From Achromobacter xylosoxidans (GTDB lineage Bacteria > Pseudomonadota > Gammaproteobacteria > Burkholderiales > Burkholderiaceae_B), in NCBI RefSeq assembly GCF_001457475.1, contig NZ_LN831029.1:3720001-3784000 (forward strand): a DNA stretch of 64,000 nucleotides, written 5' to 3'. This document shows positions 15,952 through 24,469 of the stretch, in pieces; position 1 is the stretch's first letter; each line of letters starts with the position of its first letter. The notes below the pieces were generated by a model. That model did no database searches and was not told the DNA's origin. It saw nothing but the letters and a program-made list of their open reading frames with translations. The position numbers and the translations under genes were made by a program.

Positions 15952-18077
15952 AATCCCTTATCGCCGGCATCGCGCCTGTCCGCGTCAACCGACTCCCGCT
16001 CGTGCTCGTCTCCGCCTCGATGTGGACGCTGGGTATCAGCCCGTCCCATGCCGAGGAAGCCACCACCCTTCCCGCCGTCACGGTCACCGCCACACGCGGC
16101 GAAGCCAGCATTGCCAGCATCCCCGGCTCGGTGCAGGTCATCGAAGCCGAAGAAATAAAGCGCCAATCCGGCGCCGGCCGCAAGGTCGCCGACGTCCTGG
16201 CGACCCTGGTGCCTGGCCTGGCTCCCAGCAGCGGCACCATGACCAACTACGGCCAGAGCCTGCGCGGACGCAACGTCTTGGTCCTGATCGACGGCGTGCC
16301 GCAAAACGCCAGCCGCGACAACTACCGCCAACTCAACAGCATCGCTCCCGAGAGCATCGAGCGCGTGGAAGTGGTCTCCGGCGCCAGCAGCCTCTACGGC
16401 GCCGGCGCCACCGGCGGCATGATCAACATCATCACCAAGCGCAACAACGGGCAGGACCTGGCCTTCAGCAGCCGGGTCGGCATCACCGCCGACAAGGACT
16501 TCCACGGCGACGGCATGGCCTACGAACTGTTCCAGAGCGCCACCGGGCGCAAGGGCGCGTTCGACTGGTACCTGTCCGGAGACTTCGTCAAACGCGGTGG
16601 GCAATTCGATGCCCTGGGCCAACGCATCCCGCAGGACACCTCCCAAGGCAGCGAAATGGACACCCGCAACCATGACCTGACGGCGCGCTTCGGCTTCGAC
16701 TTCACCCCAGACCGCCGCTTGACCCTGGGGCTGCAGGAGTTCCAGGATAAGCAGCGTTCCGATTACGGTTTCCAGGCGGTTGCTGGAGAAGCCCGCGCCG
16801 TATCCGGCCTGGATCTGGACGATCAACCCAAGACGCTCAATCGCGCCATCAACCTCAACTACACAGACCGCGCCTTCTTCGGCCAACGGCTGCAAGCCGA
16901 AAGCTACTGGCGCCACAACGAGGCGCTTTTCTATCCCGATCGCCCCAGAAAGAAAGCTGGCATCACCGCCACGGACAGCCGCGCGACGGTCTACGGACTG
17001 CGCCTTGCCATGGAAAGCCAGTTACCCAGCTTCAGCGGCATCCAGGGAACGCTGACCTACGGCGGCGACTACGAACGCGAGCAGTTGACCCAGGATGGCA
17101 GGCAATACACCGTGAAGGGACTGGTCTACACTCCCACTGGCCGCACGCTGGAACTGGGGCCGGACATGACCACCCAGACCCGCGCCCTCTTCCTGCAATC
17201 CGCCTGGGAAATGCAGGATTGGACCCTGCGCGCGGGCGTTCGTCGCCAGTGGATCGACAGCAACGTCAAGGACAGCGTCGCCTATGGCGACATCCAGGCC
17301 ACCGGCGTGGGCAACATCCTGCCGGGCGGCAAGCTCAAGTACAACGCCACGCTCTACAACCTGGGGGTGGTCCGCCACCTGAGCGATGCCCAGGACGTGT
17401 TCGTCAACTTCAGCCAGGGTTTCACCCTGCCCGATATCCAGCGATTCCTGCGCGACGTGCGCAGCGACTACGACATCCAGCAGTTGAACTCGCAGGCGTT
17501 GAAGGTCGACAGCTATGAGATCGGTTGGCGCGGTGCATGGGATGCGGTGCAGGCCAGCCTCACTGCTTATCGGAACAATTCGGACGTGACGCAGTTTTAC
17601 GATGCGAAGGATCGGGTGCTGCGGTTGATCAATCAGAAGGAGCGTGTGAGCGGGGTCGAGGCGAGCTTGGACGTCAATGTCGCTCGCGCTTGGAAGGTGG
17701 GTGGCAGTTATGCGTATACCAAGGGTGCGACCAAGCAGAATGGGAGCTGGATCGCGCTACCTGCAACCCGGATCGCGCCGCCAAAGTTCACGGCTTATGT
17801 CAGTTATGCGCCCGGGACATATAGCGTGCGGTTGCAGGGCGTGCGCGTGGGCGGGTATGCTGCGGCGGCTCGGGATAAGAATGGGCGCGAGACCGTGGGG
17901 TATACGTTGCTGGATCTGTTGGCTTCGGTGGAATTGCCCAAGGGGCGGGTGGATGTGGGGGTTTATAACCTGACGAATCGGGATTATTACTCGGTGTTCA
18001 TGCAGGCGAATGCGCGGGCGCCTTGGCCGCGGGCGCAGGGGAGGACTGTGGCGGTGAGTTATAGCTTGGACTACTGA
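15948..18077 (+). CDS. TonB-dependent siderophore receptor
   Basis: 709 residues. Signal peptide ends near SHA-EEATTLPAVTV, and a TonB box-like TLPAVTVTATR is next. The plug domain shows RGRNVLVLIDGVP and IERVEVVSGASSLYGAGATGGMINIITK. The barrel ends with an aromatic residue in VAVSYSLDY, as outer-membrane barrels do. It should import the ferric form of the siderophore made by the operon. From about 17,500 onward codon choice shifts away from C-ending codons. Confidence 0.9.
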   Translation: MKSLIAGIAPVRVNRLPLVLVSASMWTLGISPSHAEEATTLPAVTVTATRGEASIASIPGSVQVIEAEEIKRQSGAGRKVADVLATLVPGLAPSSGTMTNYGQSLRGRNVLVLIDGVPQNASRDNYRQLNSIAPESIERVEVVSGASSLYGAGATGGMINIITKRNNGQDLAFSSRVGITADKDFHGDGMAYELFQSATGRKGAFDWYLSGDFVKRGGQFDALGQRIPQDTSQGSEMDTRNHDLTARFGFDFTPDRRLTLGLQEFQDKQRSDYGFQAVAGEARAVSGLDLDDQPKTLNRAINLNYTDRAFFGQRLQAESYWRHNEALFYPDRPRKKAGITATDSRATVYGLRLAMESQLPSFSGIQGTLTYGGDYEREQLTQDGRQYTVKGLVYTPTGRTLELGPDMTTQTRALFLQSAWEMQDWTLRAGVRRQWIDSNVKDSVAYGDIQATGVGNILPGGKLKYNATLYNLGVVRHLSDAQDVFVNFSQGFTLPDIQRFLRDVRSDYDIQQLNSQALKVDSYEIGWRGAWDAVQASLTAYRNNSDVTQFYDAKDRVLRLINQKERVSGVEASLDVNVARAWKVGGSYAYTKGATKQNGSWIALPATRIAPPKFTAYVSYAPGTYSVRLQGVRVGGYAAAARDKNGRETVGYTLLDLLASVELPKGRVDVGVYNLTNRDYYSVFMQANARAPWPRAQGRTVAVSYSLDY

Positions 18078-18096
18078 CGGCCGGGTAGTCCTCCGT

Positions 18097-19466
18097 GGGC
18101 CTATCCGTAATTCTGTGTGCGAGGCATATCATGAGGACTAAAGATCATGGATATGCCGATGAAGAAGAAACGCACAGCAGCCGCCCAGGCGGCGGCCCGT
18201 GGGCCGCTGCCTGAAGTCCCAGCCGAACTGCTGGACCATCTGGTCAAGGGGCAGATGACGCCCAGCGAGGTTCAAGACCTGTTCCTGTCGTTCCAGAAGG
18301 CGGTGATCGAGCGCACGATGGCCGCCGAGATGAACCTGCATCTGGGCTATCGGCCAGGCGAGGACAAGCCCGAAAGCCAGGCCAATGAGCGCAACGGCGC
18401 CAGCGGCAAGACGGTGCTGACCGAGCATGGCTCGGTGCGCGTGGAGCTTCCGCGCGACCGGGACGGCTCCTTCGCCCCGATCCTGATTCCCAAGCACGAA
18501 CGACGCTTCACCGGGTTCGATGACCGGATCATCGCCATGTACGCACGGGGCATGAGCGTGCGCGAGATCCAGGCGTTCCTGGCCGAGAGCTACGGCACCG
18601 AGGTCTCGCCTGACTTCATCACCTCGGTCACCGACGAGGTCATGGCCGAGACCATCGCCTGGCAGAACCGGCCGTTGGAGGTGATGTACCCGGTGGTGTT
18701 CTTCGACGCGTTGCGCGTCAAGATCCGCGACGACGGCGGGGTCAGCAACAAGGCGGTGTATCTGGCGCTGGGCGTGCAGGCCGACGGCCAGCGCGACGTG
18801 CTGGGCCTGTGGGTCGAGCAGACCGAGTGGGCCAAGTTCTGGCTCAAGGTCTTCAATGAACTCAAGACCCGAGAGTGCCAGGACGTCCTGATCGCCGTGG
18901 TCGACGACCTGAAGGGCCTGGCCGACGCCATCGGCACGGCCTTCCCGCGCACGACCGTGCAGACCTGCATCGTACATCTGATCCGCAACAGCCTGGATTA
19001 CGCGGGGTGGAAGGACCGCAAGGCCGTGGCCGCCGCCCTGCGCCCGATCTACGCTGCCGCCAGCGCACAAGCGGCCGAGCTGGCGCCGCAAACGTTCGCC
19101 GATGGGCCCTGGGGGACCAAGTACCCAACGATCGTCGCGGCCTGGCAGCGGGCCTGGGAGAACGTCACGCCGTTCTTCGTCTTCCCGCCGGACATCAGGC
19201 GCGTGATCTACACGACCAACGCCATCGAGAGCTTGAACATGCAATTGCGCAAGATCATCAAGACGCGAGACCACTTCCCCACCGATGAGGCCGCCATCAA
19301 GCTCCTATGGCTGGCGCTACGCAACGTACTGGCCAAGTCCGTCAGGGCGACCTTCGACTGGAAAGTCGCCATGAACCAGTTTGCTATCCTGTTCGGCGAA
19401 CGGTTTACTGCGGCGCGGGGATAACAACTTTTAAAACGCCTCGCCCACGAAAATACGGACAGGCTC
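18097..19466 (+). mobile_element. IS256-family insertion sequence, intact
   Basis: About 1.37 kb. Left end GGGCCTATCCGTAATTCTGT and right end (reverse strand) GAGCCTGTCCGTATTTTCGT share an inverted repeat of about 29 bp that continues to GCGAGGC on both sides. A single transposase fills the interior. The flanking 8 bases (TCCTCCGT and CTTGAAGA) do not match, so no target duplication is visible. The left end is 20 bases after the receptor stop codon. Confidence 0.85.
18147..19424 (+). CDS. IS256-family (Mutator-type) transposase
   Basis: 425 residues, full length. The DDE catalytic residues lie in FFDALRVKIRD, AVVDDLKGLADAIG and TTNAIESLN. The TVQTCIVHLIRNSL motif is the classic Mutator-family signature (CxxH). 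No frameshift or internal stop, so the element may still be active. Start ATG 18147 follows GAGGACTAAAG. Confidence 0.93.
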   Translation: MDMPMKKKRTAAAQAAARGPLPEVPAELLDHLVKGQMTPSEVQDLFLSFQKAVIERTMAAEMNLHLGYRPGEDKPESQANERNGASGKTVLTEHGSVRVELPRDRDGSFAPILIPKHERRFTGFDDRIIAMYARGMSVREIQAFLAESYGTEVSPDFITSVTDEVMAETIAWQNRPLEVMYPVVFFDALRVKIRDDGGVSNKAVYLALGVQADGQRDVLGLWVEQTEWAKFWLKVFNELKTRECQDVLIAVVDDLKGLADAIGTAFPRTTVQTCIVHLIRNSLDYAGWKDRKAVAAALRPIYAAASAQAAELAPQTFADGPWGTKYPTIVAAWQRAWENVTPFFVFPPDIRRVIYTTNAIESLNMQLRKIIKTRDHFPTDEAAIKLLWLALRNVLAKSVRATFDWKVAMNQFAILFGERFTAARG

Positions 19467-19469
19467 CTT

Positions 19470-19505
19470 GAAGAAGCCGCTGTCATGAGCGGCTTCTTCA
19501 TTTTC
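19470..19505 (+). terminator. Rho-independent terminator
   Basis: Stem GAAGAAGCCGCT and AGCGGCTTCTTC (12 bp perfect), 6-base loop, followed by ATTTTC. It lies four bases beyond the right end of the IS. It may be the original terminator of the siderophore operon, separated from it by the IS insertion. Confidence 0.75.
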
Positions 19506-19746
19506 AACTGTTACGAGGTAAATATCGACGCTTCAACTTGAATCAGATGTGCTCTATGAAGCGAAGAATCAACTGGGCCCAAAGATGGGCTAGTTGCAGG
19601 CGGTACGTCGACCAGTCACCTATGGGACGCAGAACTCAACTCCAGGATGCTGCTGCGGCCGCTAGCCACCTGGATGCCGGATTCGTTGTCCTGATGGACG
19701 AGTAACATCCCTACAAACCATAGTCCAGCCCGATAAGTAGATGGGA

Positions 19747-20238
19747 CTATTCCGATAATCCGATTGGCGACAGTATCTTATATTGAACGCCATCAATGAG
19801 TTCAGCATGTATTGCTTTCGTACCTACCACGACGACTAGAATGGGCGTTAACTGAGACCGTTGGAGTATCAGTTTCTCCCATTCGAGCCGGTCAATGGCT
19901 GACGGAGTCGGTACCCTCTGTGGATGAGTGTGCCACTCCCCAAGGTAGTCGATCTTCTTATCGCCTTGGCGCCAAGTTTGTTCAGCAATGTCCGCATGCC
20001 CGTCAGCTTCACGCACAAAGAAAAATGCTGAGCGCCTGTCTTTATGACCTGGTTCGGTTGCAAGCATGACCTCCAAATGCTTGCCGCGCCGGCGCCCTAA
20101 GAGAATGCCCCCACCCTCCGGTTGCCAAAAAAGCCGCTGACGATAATGCTTAAAAACCTTGAGAACATCCGGTGCAAAAACCACCAGGTTTCGGTGATCC
20201 CTGGTGGACCATTCTGTTACGAATGGCATGCTGCACAC
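19747..20238 (-). CDS. cap3: CBASS Cap3, JAB/JAMM isopeptidase
   Basis: 163 residues, a single JAB1/MPN domain. The JAMM zinc site is complete: Glu41 (EGGGILLG), His103 and His105 (GEWHTHP), Ser113 and Asp116 (PSAID). In type II CBASS Cap3 cuts the bond that Cap2 makes between the nucleotidyltransferase C-terminus and a target, so it tunes priming of cGAMP synthesis. The start lies inside the end of cap2 (22-base overlap from ATG 20238, or 13 from ATG 20229). It is the last gene of the operon. Confidence 0.9.
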   Translation of the reverse strand: MCSMPFVTEWSTRDHRNLVVFAPDVLKVFKHYRQRLFWQPEGGGILLGRRRGKHLEVMLATEPGHKDRRSAFFFVREADGHADIAEQTWRQGDKKIDYLGEWHTHPQRVPTPSAIDRLEWEKLILQRSQLTPILVVVVGTKAIHAELIDGVQYKILSPIGLSE

Positions 20239-21857
20239 GTGGGTTGCCTCACTGGATCTCCATCTGGTGCTGCTTGACTGAATCCGTGTCGAGTCACTCG
20301 GGTACGCAGCCGTGGGCTAGGTTGGTTCGCCGCCCAACTGGTTGCCATTTCTACCGCTAGGCAAGCGGCCTGAACCGAGACGCTAGCGGGGAAAGGTACG
20401 TACAAGCTTTCACATCCGTGCCCCGCCAACTCAGTCGGCACTGGCTCGTTCACTACGGGATAAAGCGAGGCTCGATGGGTGTCGGAAAGGCAGCGAGTAC
20501 ATGCTGCTTGAGTAGTGTCCCGAAACAGCGCTCGTACTGCGACTCCGGGACCATCAACCCAAACCGATAAAGTCGGGACAAAATTCCCCGAATCAGTGGC
20601 GGTACGTGTGAGGTAGTGACCTAAGGCCTCTTCTCCGGTTGCATTGATGATCAAATCGAAGGAGTTCAAGTCGGCTTCCTCCGCTTTCACGGGTAAGCTT
20701 CGTACCTTGGCTGTCGGAGCTGCGAGGGAAAGTTCTTCTTTAAGCGCATTGGACTTGTACTGCAGTGCCCGATTTAGGCCTAAACGGTGTCTACCGACAT
20801 TTTGAGGGAGGAGGATATCTGGATCAATGAGAGCCAAGTCTCCATCATTCAGGCCGGCGCCAGCCTTTACCAGCAATTCCGCCAGGAAGCCTCCTATGGT
20901 TCCGCACCCAATAAGGGCGACACGCTTGCCGGCGAGAGTCGGCCCCTCTGGCACGTTGCGTTCGGCGACGTATTTGTCGTCCATTCTGATCGAGATCATT
21001 GGATACACTTTCGAGGAATAGAGCTTTACTCTTGGATCTTGCCGTGATCGATTGACCTGATCATCCACGGTTTCGAAATCCGTCCAGAAAGCGTACTGTG
21101 TAATTGGCGAATCTATGACGCACAGTGATGCGTTTCGCCTGGAGGCAATCGATTGAAGCAGTCGGCGTTCTATGTTGCGCTTTGCCGACGGATCAAGCAG
21201 TCCCTGCCATTTCAATAGCGCAGCTACCGTTGGAGGGGGCCACACACCTTGTGACGGTTTTGGTTTGGCGGAAGTGCTTACCCTGAAAGCAGCTCCCTTC
21301 AGTACTTCTCGCTCTTGGAGCGACATGGCCTGAAGCTTCTCTCTAGTGCGAGTTACATCGTTAGTGACGAATACGACGCTGGTTGCAGCACTACCGCGCT
21401 TGGCAAACAGAATATCGAGTGCCCCAGGATCGCCGGGGTAGATGTCGAGAAAGCAGAGATCACCGTGCCAGAACGCGAAGAACTCATCCTCTAGGTCCTG
21501 ATCCATCTTGCCTCTCAACGAAAGATCCAAGATTTCTTCGGCCCGATCAATGCAGCCCAGCGCCTGGCCAGCAATGTCAAAAATATCCAGTACGACGCTC
21601 CCTTGAGCAGCGTAACAGATTTGGCCGTTAGCGCCGACATGGGCCAAAACATTCGGTGTTCCCAGTGGCAACTCTACACCAATCCTAGGAAGATCCACCC
21701 CAGTCGGATCAACAGCTACATGCGCTGCATGATTGGTACTTGCTGCTGTCAATGCGCCCTTGAACGCTAGCCAATCGCCCGCATCCCGTCCCAGGTAGGT
21801 GAACCCTCGCGATTTCATCGCACGGGTGAGCTTAGACAGCTGTGTCTCGTCGTTCAT
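20217..21857 (-). CDS. cap2: CBASS Cap2, E1-E2 fusion conjugase
   Basis: 546 residues: an N-terminal E2-like domain with likely catalytic Cys81 (GQICYAAQG), a linker, then a ThiF/E1 adenylation domain with GCGTIGG (318-323) and GRHRL (355-359). Cys482 (HGCESL) is the probable E1 cysteine. CTRC (453-456) and the terminal CAAC (541-544) could bind zinc. It conjugates the C-terminal glycine of the CD-NTase, as ubiquitin-like systems do. Its start shares a base with the stop of the nucleotidyltransferase gene. Confidence 0.92.
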   Translation of the reverse strand: MNDETQLSKLTRAMKSRGFTYLGRDAGDWLAFKGALTAASTNHAAHVAVDPTGVDLPRIGVELPLGTPNVLAHVGANGQICYAAQGSVVLDIFDIAGQALGCIDRAEEILDLSLRGKMDQDLEDEFFAFWHGDLCFLDIYPGDPGALDILFAKRGSAATSVVFVTNDVTRTREKLQAMSLQEREVLKGAAFRVSTSAKPKPSQGVWPPPTVAALLKWQGLLDPSAKRNIERRLLQSIASRRNASLCVIDSPITQYAFWTDFETVDDQVNRSRQDPRVKLYSSKVYPMISIRMDDKYVAERNVPEGPTLAGKRVALIGCGTIGGFLAELLVKAGAGLNDGDLALIDPDILLPQNVGRHRLGLNRALQYKSNALKEELSLAAPTAKVRSLPVKAEEADLNSFDLIINATGEEALGHYLTRTATDSGNFVPTLSVWVDGPGVAVRALFRDTTQAACTRCLSDTHRASLYPVVNEPVPTELAGHGCESLYVPFPASVSVQAACLAVEMATSWAANQPSPRLRTRVTRHGFSQAAPDGDPVRQPTCAACHS

Positions 21858-22996
21858 CAGCCTGCCTGCGTACGTCCTACGAGTGGCGTTGAAACAATCG
21901 CTGCCGGAGTGGCTTGGACCACTGCTGTAGCGGAGCTTACTTTGACGCGCTCAGGAGTATTCGGGAACCTTGGCCCAAACTGCTCACGTACCCAGATAAG
22001 TGCCTGGCTTGGCGAGCTGGCATGAATCGCGCCTCGCAGCGACTTCTCAAGCTGCTCCAGCTTTTGGGCAGCATCCTCAACTCCAGGCGCTCCGAGGCGA
22101 TCCGTTAGGGACTCATTGGGGTCTGTCGGGCAAAGAACGCCTTGTCGCAGGGCCCTTGGCAGGTTATCAAGCAGGTCGAGCAAGGCAAGGTCGTCTCTGC
22201 GATCACGAGGCTCGAATAAAGGAGCCGCCGCAGCCATAAGAAGGATCGATGAAGGACCACCCTGCACCCACTGCCAGTCCCTAAAAGACTTGAGATAGCG
22301 AACAATTCTGCGGAACTGCTCGCCGTGTCGATCTACCTCGCCGAGGAACCACCGTTTTACTGGTCGTGGGTCAGATTTAAACCAGTCATCTTCACGGTGA
22401 GCGAGGAGCACCTGGTCGTGCGGTAGTTCGGTCCAAGCATCGCGCTCGGCGCGTTTCATTGCCTCATCAAGCGCGTAGTAGCCGTGCGCAGACAGAGCGG
22501 CTTTGCGCAGCTGCTCAAACTGGTCGTCTGGAATTGCGTACAAAGGCACGTCGATGTGCGCGAACTCAGCTATTTCAATACGAATGCACGTTGGCTTGTC
22601 AGTAATGAGGCGCCATTTGCGTTCTTGAACCAGCGGCATCAGGGCTGTTTCAGCTGCCGCGAAAAACACTTTGCTGGCTACGCTCGGCTTCGAGGTGAGC
22701 CGCATGAAACTCAGCGGCAGGTAGGCGCCATCATCAATGTCCGCTTGTTGTTCAGGGTGCGCAGGTGCGTTGAGCGTCTTGTATGCCCAAGATCCTTGCG
22801 TGAAGAAGCGCGGCTGAACCGCCGCCCCTGGATACCCGAGCTCTTTAAGAACGGCCGGGAGCCCCGTGCGCAACTGGGCACGGATAGCTTCCTTGGCTTC
22901 GAGGATGAACTCGCAACGCCGATCCGAAAGGGTGATGTTATCCAGGAGCGTAGGCTGTTCCACGCCAGAGTAGAAGAGAGAGCTCAGATTAAGCAT
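21857..22996 (-). CDS. dncV: CBASS CD-NTase, DncV-like cyclic dinucleotide synthase
   Basis: 379 residues. Nucleotidyltransferase motif QGSWAYKT (67-74), metal ligands Asp86 and Asp88 (DIDD) and Asp149 (HIDV). The arrangement with [19 protein letters not shown] closely follows DncV (clade A), which makes 3',3'-cGAMP. The protein ends in RTQAG: a C-terminal Gly, the residue Cap2 is known to conjugate in type II systems. A GGAGAA precedes ATG 22996, and the start overlaps the capV stop by 8 bases. Confidence 0.92.
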   Translation of the reverse strand: MLNLSSLFYSGVEQPTLLDNITLSDRRCEFILEAKEAIRAQLRTGLPAVLKELGYPGAAVQPRFFTQGSWAYKTLNAPAHPEQQADIDDGAYLPLSFMRLTSKPSVASKVFFAAAETALMPLVQERKWRLITDKPTCIRIEIAEFAHIDVPLYAIPDDQFEQLRKAALSAHGYYALDEAMKRAERDAWTELPHDQVLLAHREDDWFKSDPRPVKRWFLGEVDRHGEQFRRIVRYLKSFRDWQWVQGGPSSILLMAAAAPLFEPRDRRDDLALLDLLDNLPRALRQGVLCPTDPNESLTDRLGAPGVEDAAQKLEQLEKSLRGAIHASSPSQALIWVREQFGPRFPNTPERVKVSSATAVVQATPAAIVSTPLVGRTQAG

Positions 22997-24065
22997 GGTG
23001 GTTCTCCAGGGTTTTGTTAGGCCCGTGGAAGAACACGGGGGTGGCGGCGGTGTGATTCAAGAATGGTGTCAGTGCTTTATCACCCAGCGCCCGACGGGCG
23101 GCCTGTGTTCCTCGGCTCTTCAGCACTTGGATGGAGGCCGAACTGACTACATCCAGAGCTGCGATGTCCTTGCTCTGGTCCGGTGTGGCGGGGTCATCTA
23201 TCCGGACATAATCTTCATCCAGCAGATGGCTCAGCATCGCGTCGACGGAGTGTTCTTGCGAAGATATGACGAGGTCGAAGATTCGTGCTCCCCATTGTTT
23301 GATACCCCAGTCAAGGCCTGTGCTGCCACTCTTCGTGGCACCCAGGGTCATCGTTCCAATCGCAAGGACTCGGACGTTTCCTTTCCCGCGCGGCACTCCC
23401 AAGGCATGGTGGGCCTCATGTAAGCCAAAGAAGCCGGGAGAGTTGCCGACCAGCCCTCCATCAGCAAAGACGCCTTCTTCTCCGATGGCGTGCAGCGGGA
23501 AGTAGGTTGGAGCCGCAGCAGTTGCCAATCCAATGTCTACAAGCTTGTGCTTGTAGTCCATGAAGAACCTTGGGGAGTGCGGCGTCTTGAAGAACTGCCC
23601 GTTACCCTTGGAGTAATTAACCGTCGGGATAAGTACGCGATGCTTCAGGTCGCCGAGGGTGAGATCGCCAAAATTTTCGGTCAAGACAGCCTTTAATCCG
23701 TCAGGCGAATACTTGGCTTTGAAGATTTGAGGGAAAAGGCGTCTGGCACCTGTCGAGCCGCCAAAAATGCGACTGCCATGGTGCTCGAACATGTCTTGCA
23801 GCTGGGGCGCGGGAATCTCGGCTGCGAGCCCCAAAGCAAGTAGCCCCCCAGCTGAGGTTCCGCAGATCAAATCGAACCGCTTGGCCAGCGGTGTTCCTAG
23901 CTGCTCCTCCAGGTGCTTCAAGACGGTAGCGGTGTACAGCCCCCGGAAGCCACCACCGGATAGCGCTAAAACATGAAAGGGAGCTGTGACGCCAGTCTGG
24001 CTTCCTAGATCCTGGCTAGGCTCTTCGCCTTGGTCCAGCAAATGAGAGTCGTGCCCAGTCAACAT
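22989..24065 (-). CDS. capV: CBASS effector CapV, patatin-like phospholipase
   Basis: 358 residues from ATG 24065. The frame is open to 24326, but AAGGAGGT six bases before 24065 decides the start. Patatin motifs: oxyanion loop GGGFRG (37-42), nucleophile Ser71 in GTSAG, and Asp202 in DGG. When cyclic dinucleotide binds, CapV hydrolyses inner-membrane phospholipids and kills the infected cell. First enzyme of the operon capV-dncV-cap2-cap3. Confidence 0.92.
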   Translation of the reverse strand: MLTGHDSHLLDQGEEPSQDLGSQTGVTAPFHVLALSGGGFRGLYTATVLKHLEEQLGTPLAKRFDLICGTSAGGLLALGLAAEIPAPQLQDMFEHHGSRIFGGSTGARRLFPQIFKAKYSPDGLKAVLTENFGDLTLGDLKHRVLIPTVNYSKGNGQFFKTPHSPRFFMDYKHKLVDIGLATAAAPTYFPLHAIGEEGVFADGGLVGNSPGFFGLHEAHHALGVPRGKGNVRVLAIGTMTLGATKSGSTGLDWGIKQWGARIFDLVISSQEHSVDAMLSHLLDEDYVRIDDPATPDQSKDIAALDVVSSASIQVLKSRGTQAARRALGDKALTPFLNHTAATPVFFHGPNKTLENHHA

Positions 24066-24186
24066 CCGGATACCTCCTTCATCACGAGCGAGTTGGACCA
24101 ACGCAAAGGCTCGGTCAGGAGGCAATGTGTCAGGGGCAGGCGAGACGCTTGCGCTGTGCAGGATGGATAGTGATCTAGCATGCAGG

Positions 24187-24363
24187 TCACCGTTTCTCGC
24201 GACGTACACCCTTGAACGGGGTCTTGTCAGACGTTTTGACGTCCAGGAAGCGGCCTGTTTCGGTATCACGTTTGACGTAATGGCCGGAGGGGGTCTGGGT
24301 TTGGCTGCGGTCTCGCACTGCACCAACTCGACGGCCGTCGCCGATGGGATTGTTTTTTGCCAT
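24187..24363 (-). CDS. Small basic protein leading the CBASS operon
   Basis: 58 residues from ATG 24363 (MAKNNPIGDGRRVGAV), preceded by GGAGG at the right distance. Rich in Arg, Lys and Thr; no membrane segment. It contains SGHYVKRDTETGRFLDVKTS, a pattern seen in small proteins next to defence genes. It sits between the cap promoter and capV with about 120 bases to capV, so it is first in the transcript. Function unknown. Confidence 0.7.
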   Translation of the reverse strand: MAKNNPIGDGRRVGAVRDRSQTQTPSGHYVKRDTETGRFLDVKTSDKTPFKGVRREKR

Positions 24364-24392
24364 AGAAACCTCCATTCATGCTTTGTGCGATC

Positions 24393-24429
24393 ACTTTACA
24401 TCATCACTATGATTAGATCAAGCATCTAA
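24393..24429 (-). promoter_or_regulatory. CBASS operon promoter with a WYL-regulator operator
   Basis: A perfect inverted repeat TTAGAT-CAAGC-ATCTAA lies at 24413-24429. On the minus strand it overlaps a -35 TTGATC (24416-24421) that has a 17-bp spacer to a -10 TAAAGT (24393-24398). A second short dyad TATG-TCG-CATA is at 24441-24451, closer to the regulator gene. Binding of the divergent WYL protein here would shut off the cap operon. Confidence 0.65.
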
Positions 24430-24469
24430 ATATATCGCCTTATGTCGCATAGTTTGTTATTATTTCGGG

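Noticed and set aside
18087..19474. Target-site duplication of the IS256-family element
   Set aside because: The 8 bases left (TCCTCCGT) and right (CTTGAAGA) do not match in any alignment of 8 or 9 bases.
24066..24326. N-terminal extension of capV to 24326
   Set aside because: The strong AAGGAGGT before 24065 fixes the start, and the extension overlaps the small gene region and has no conserved content.
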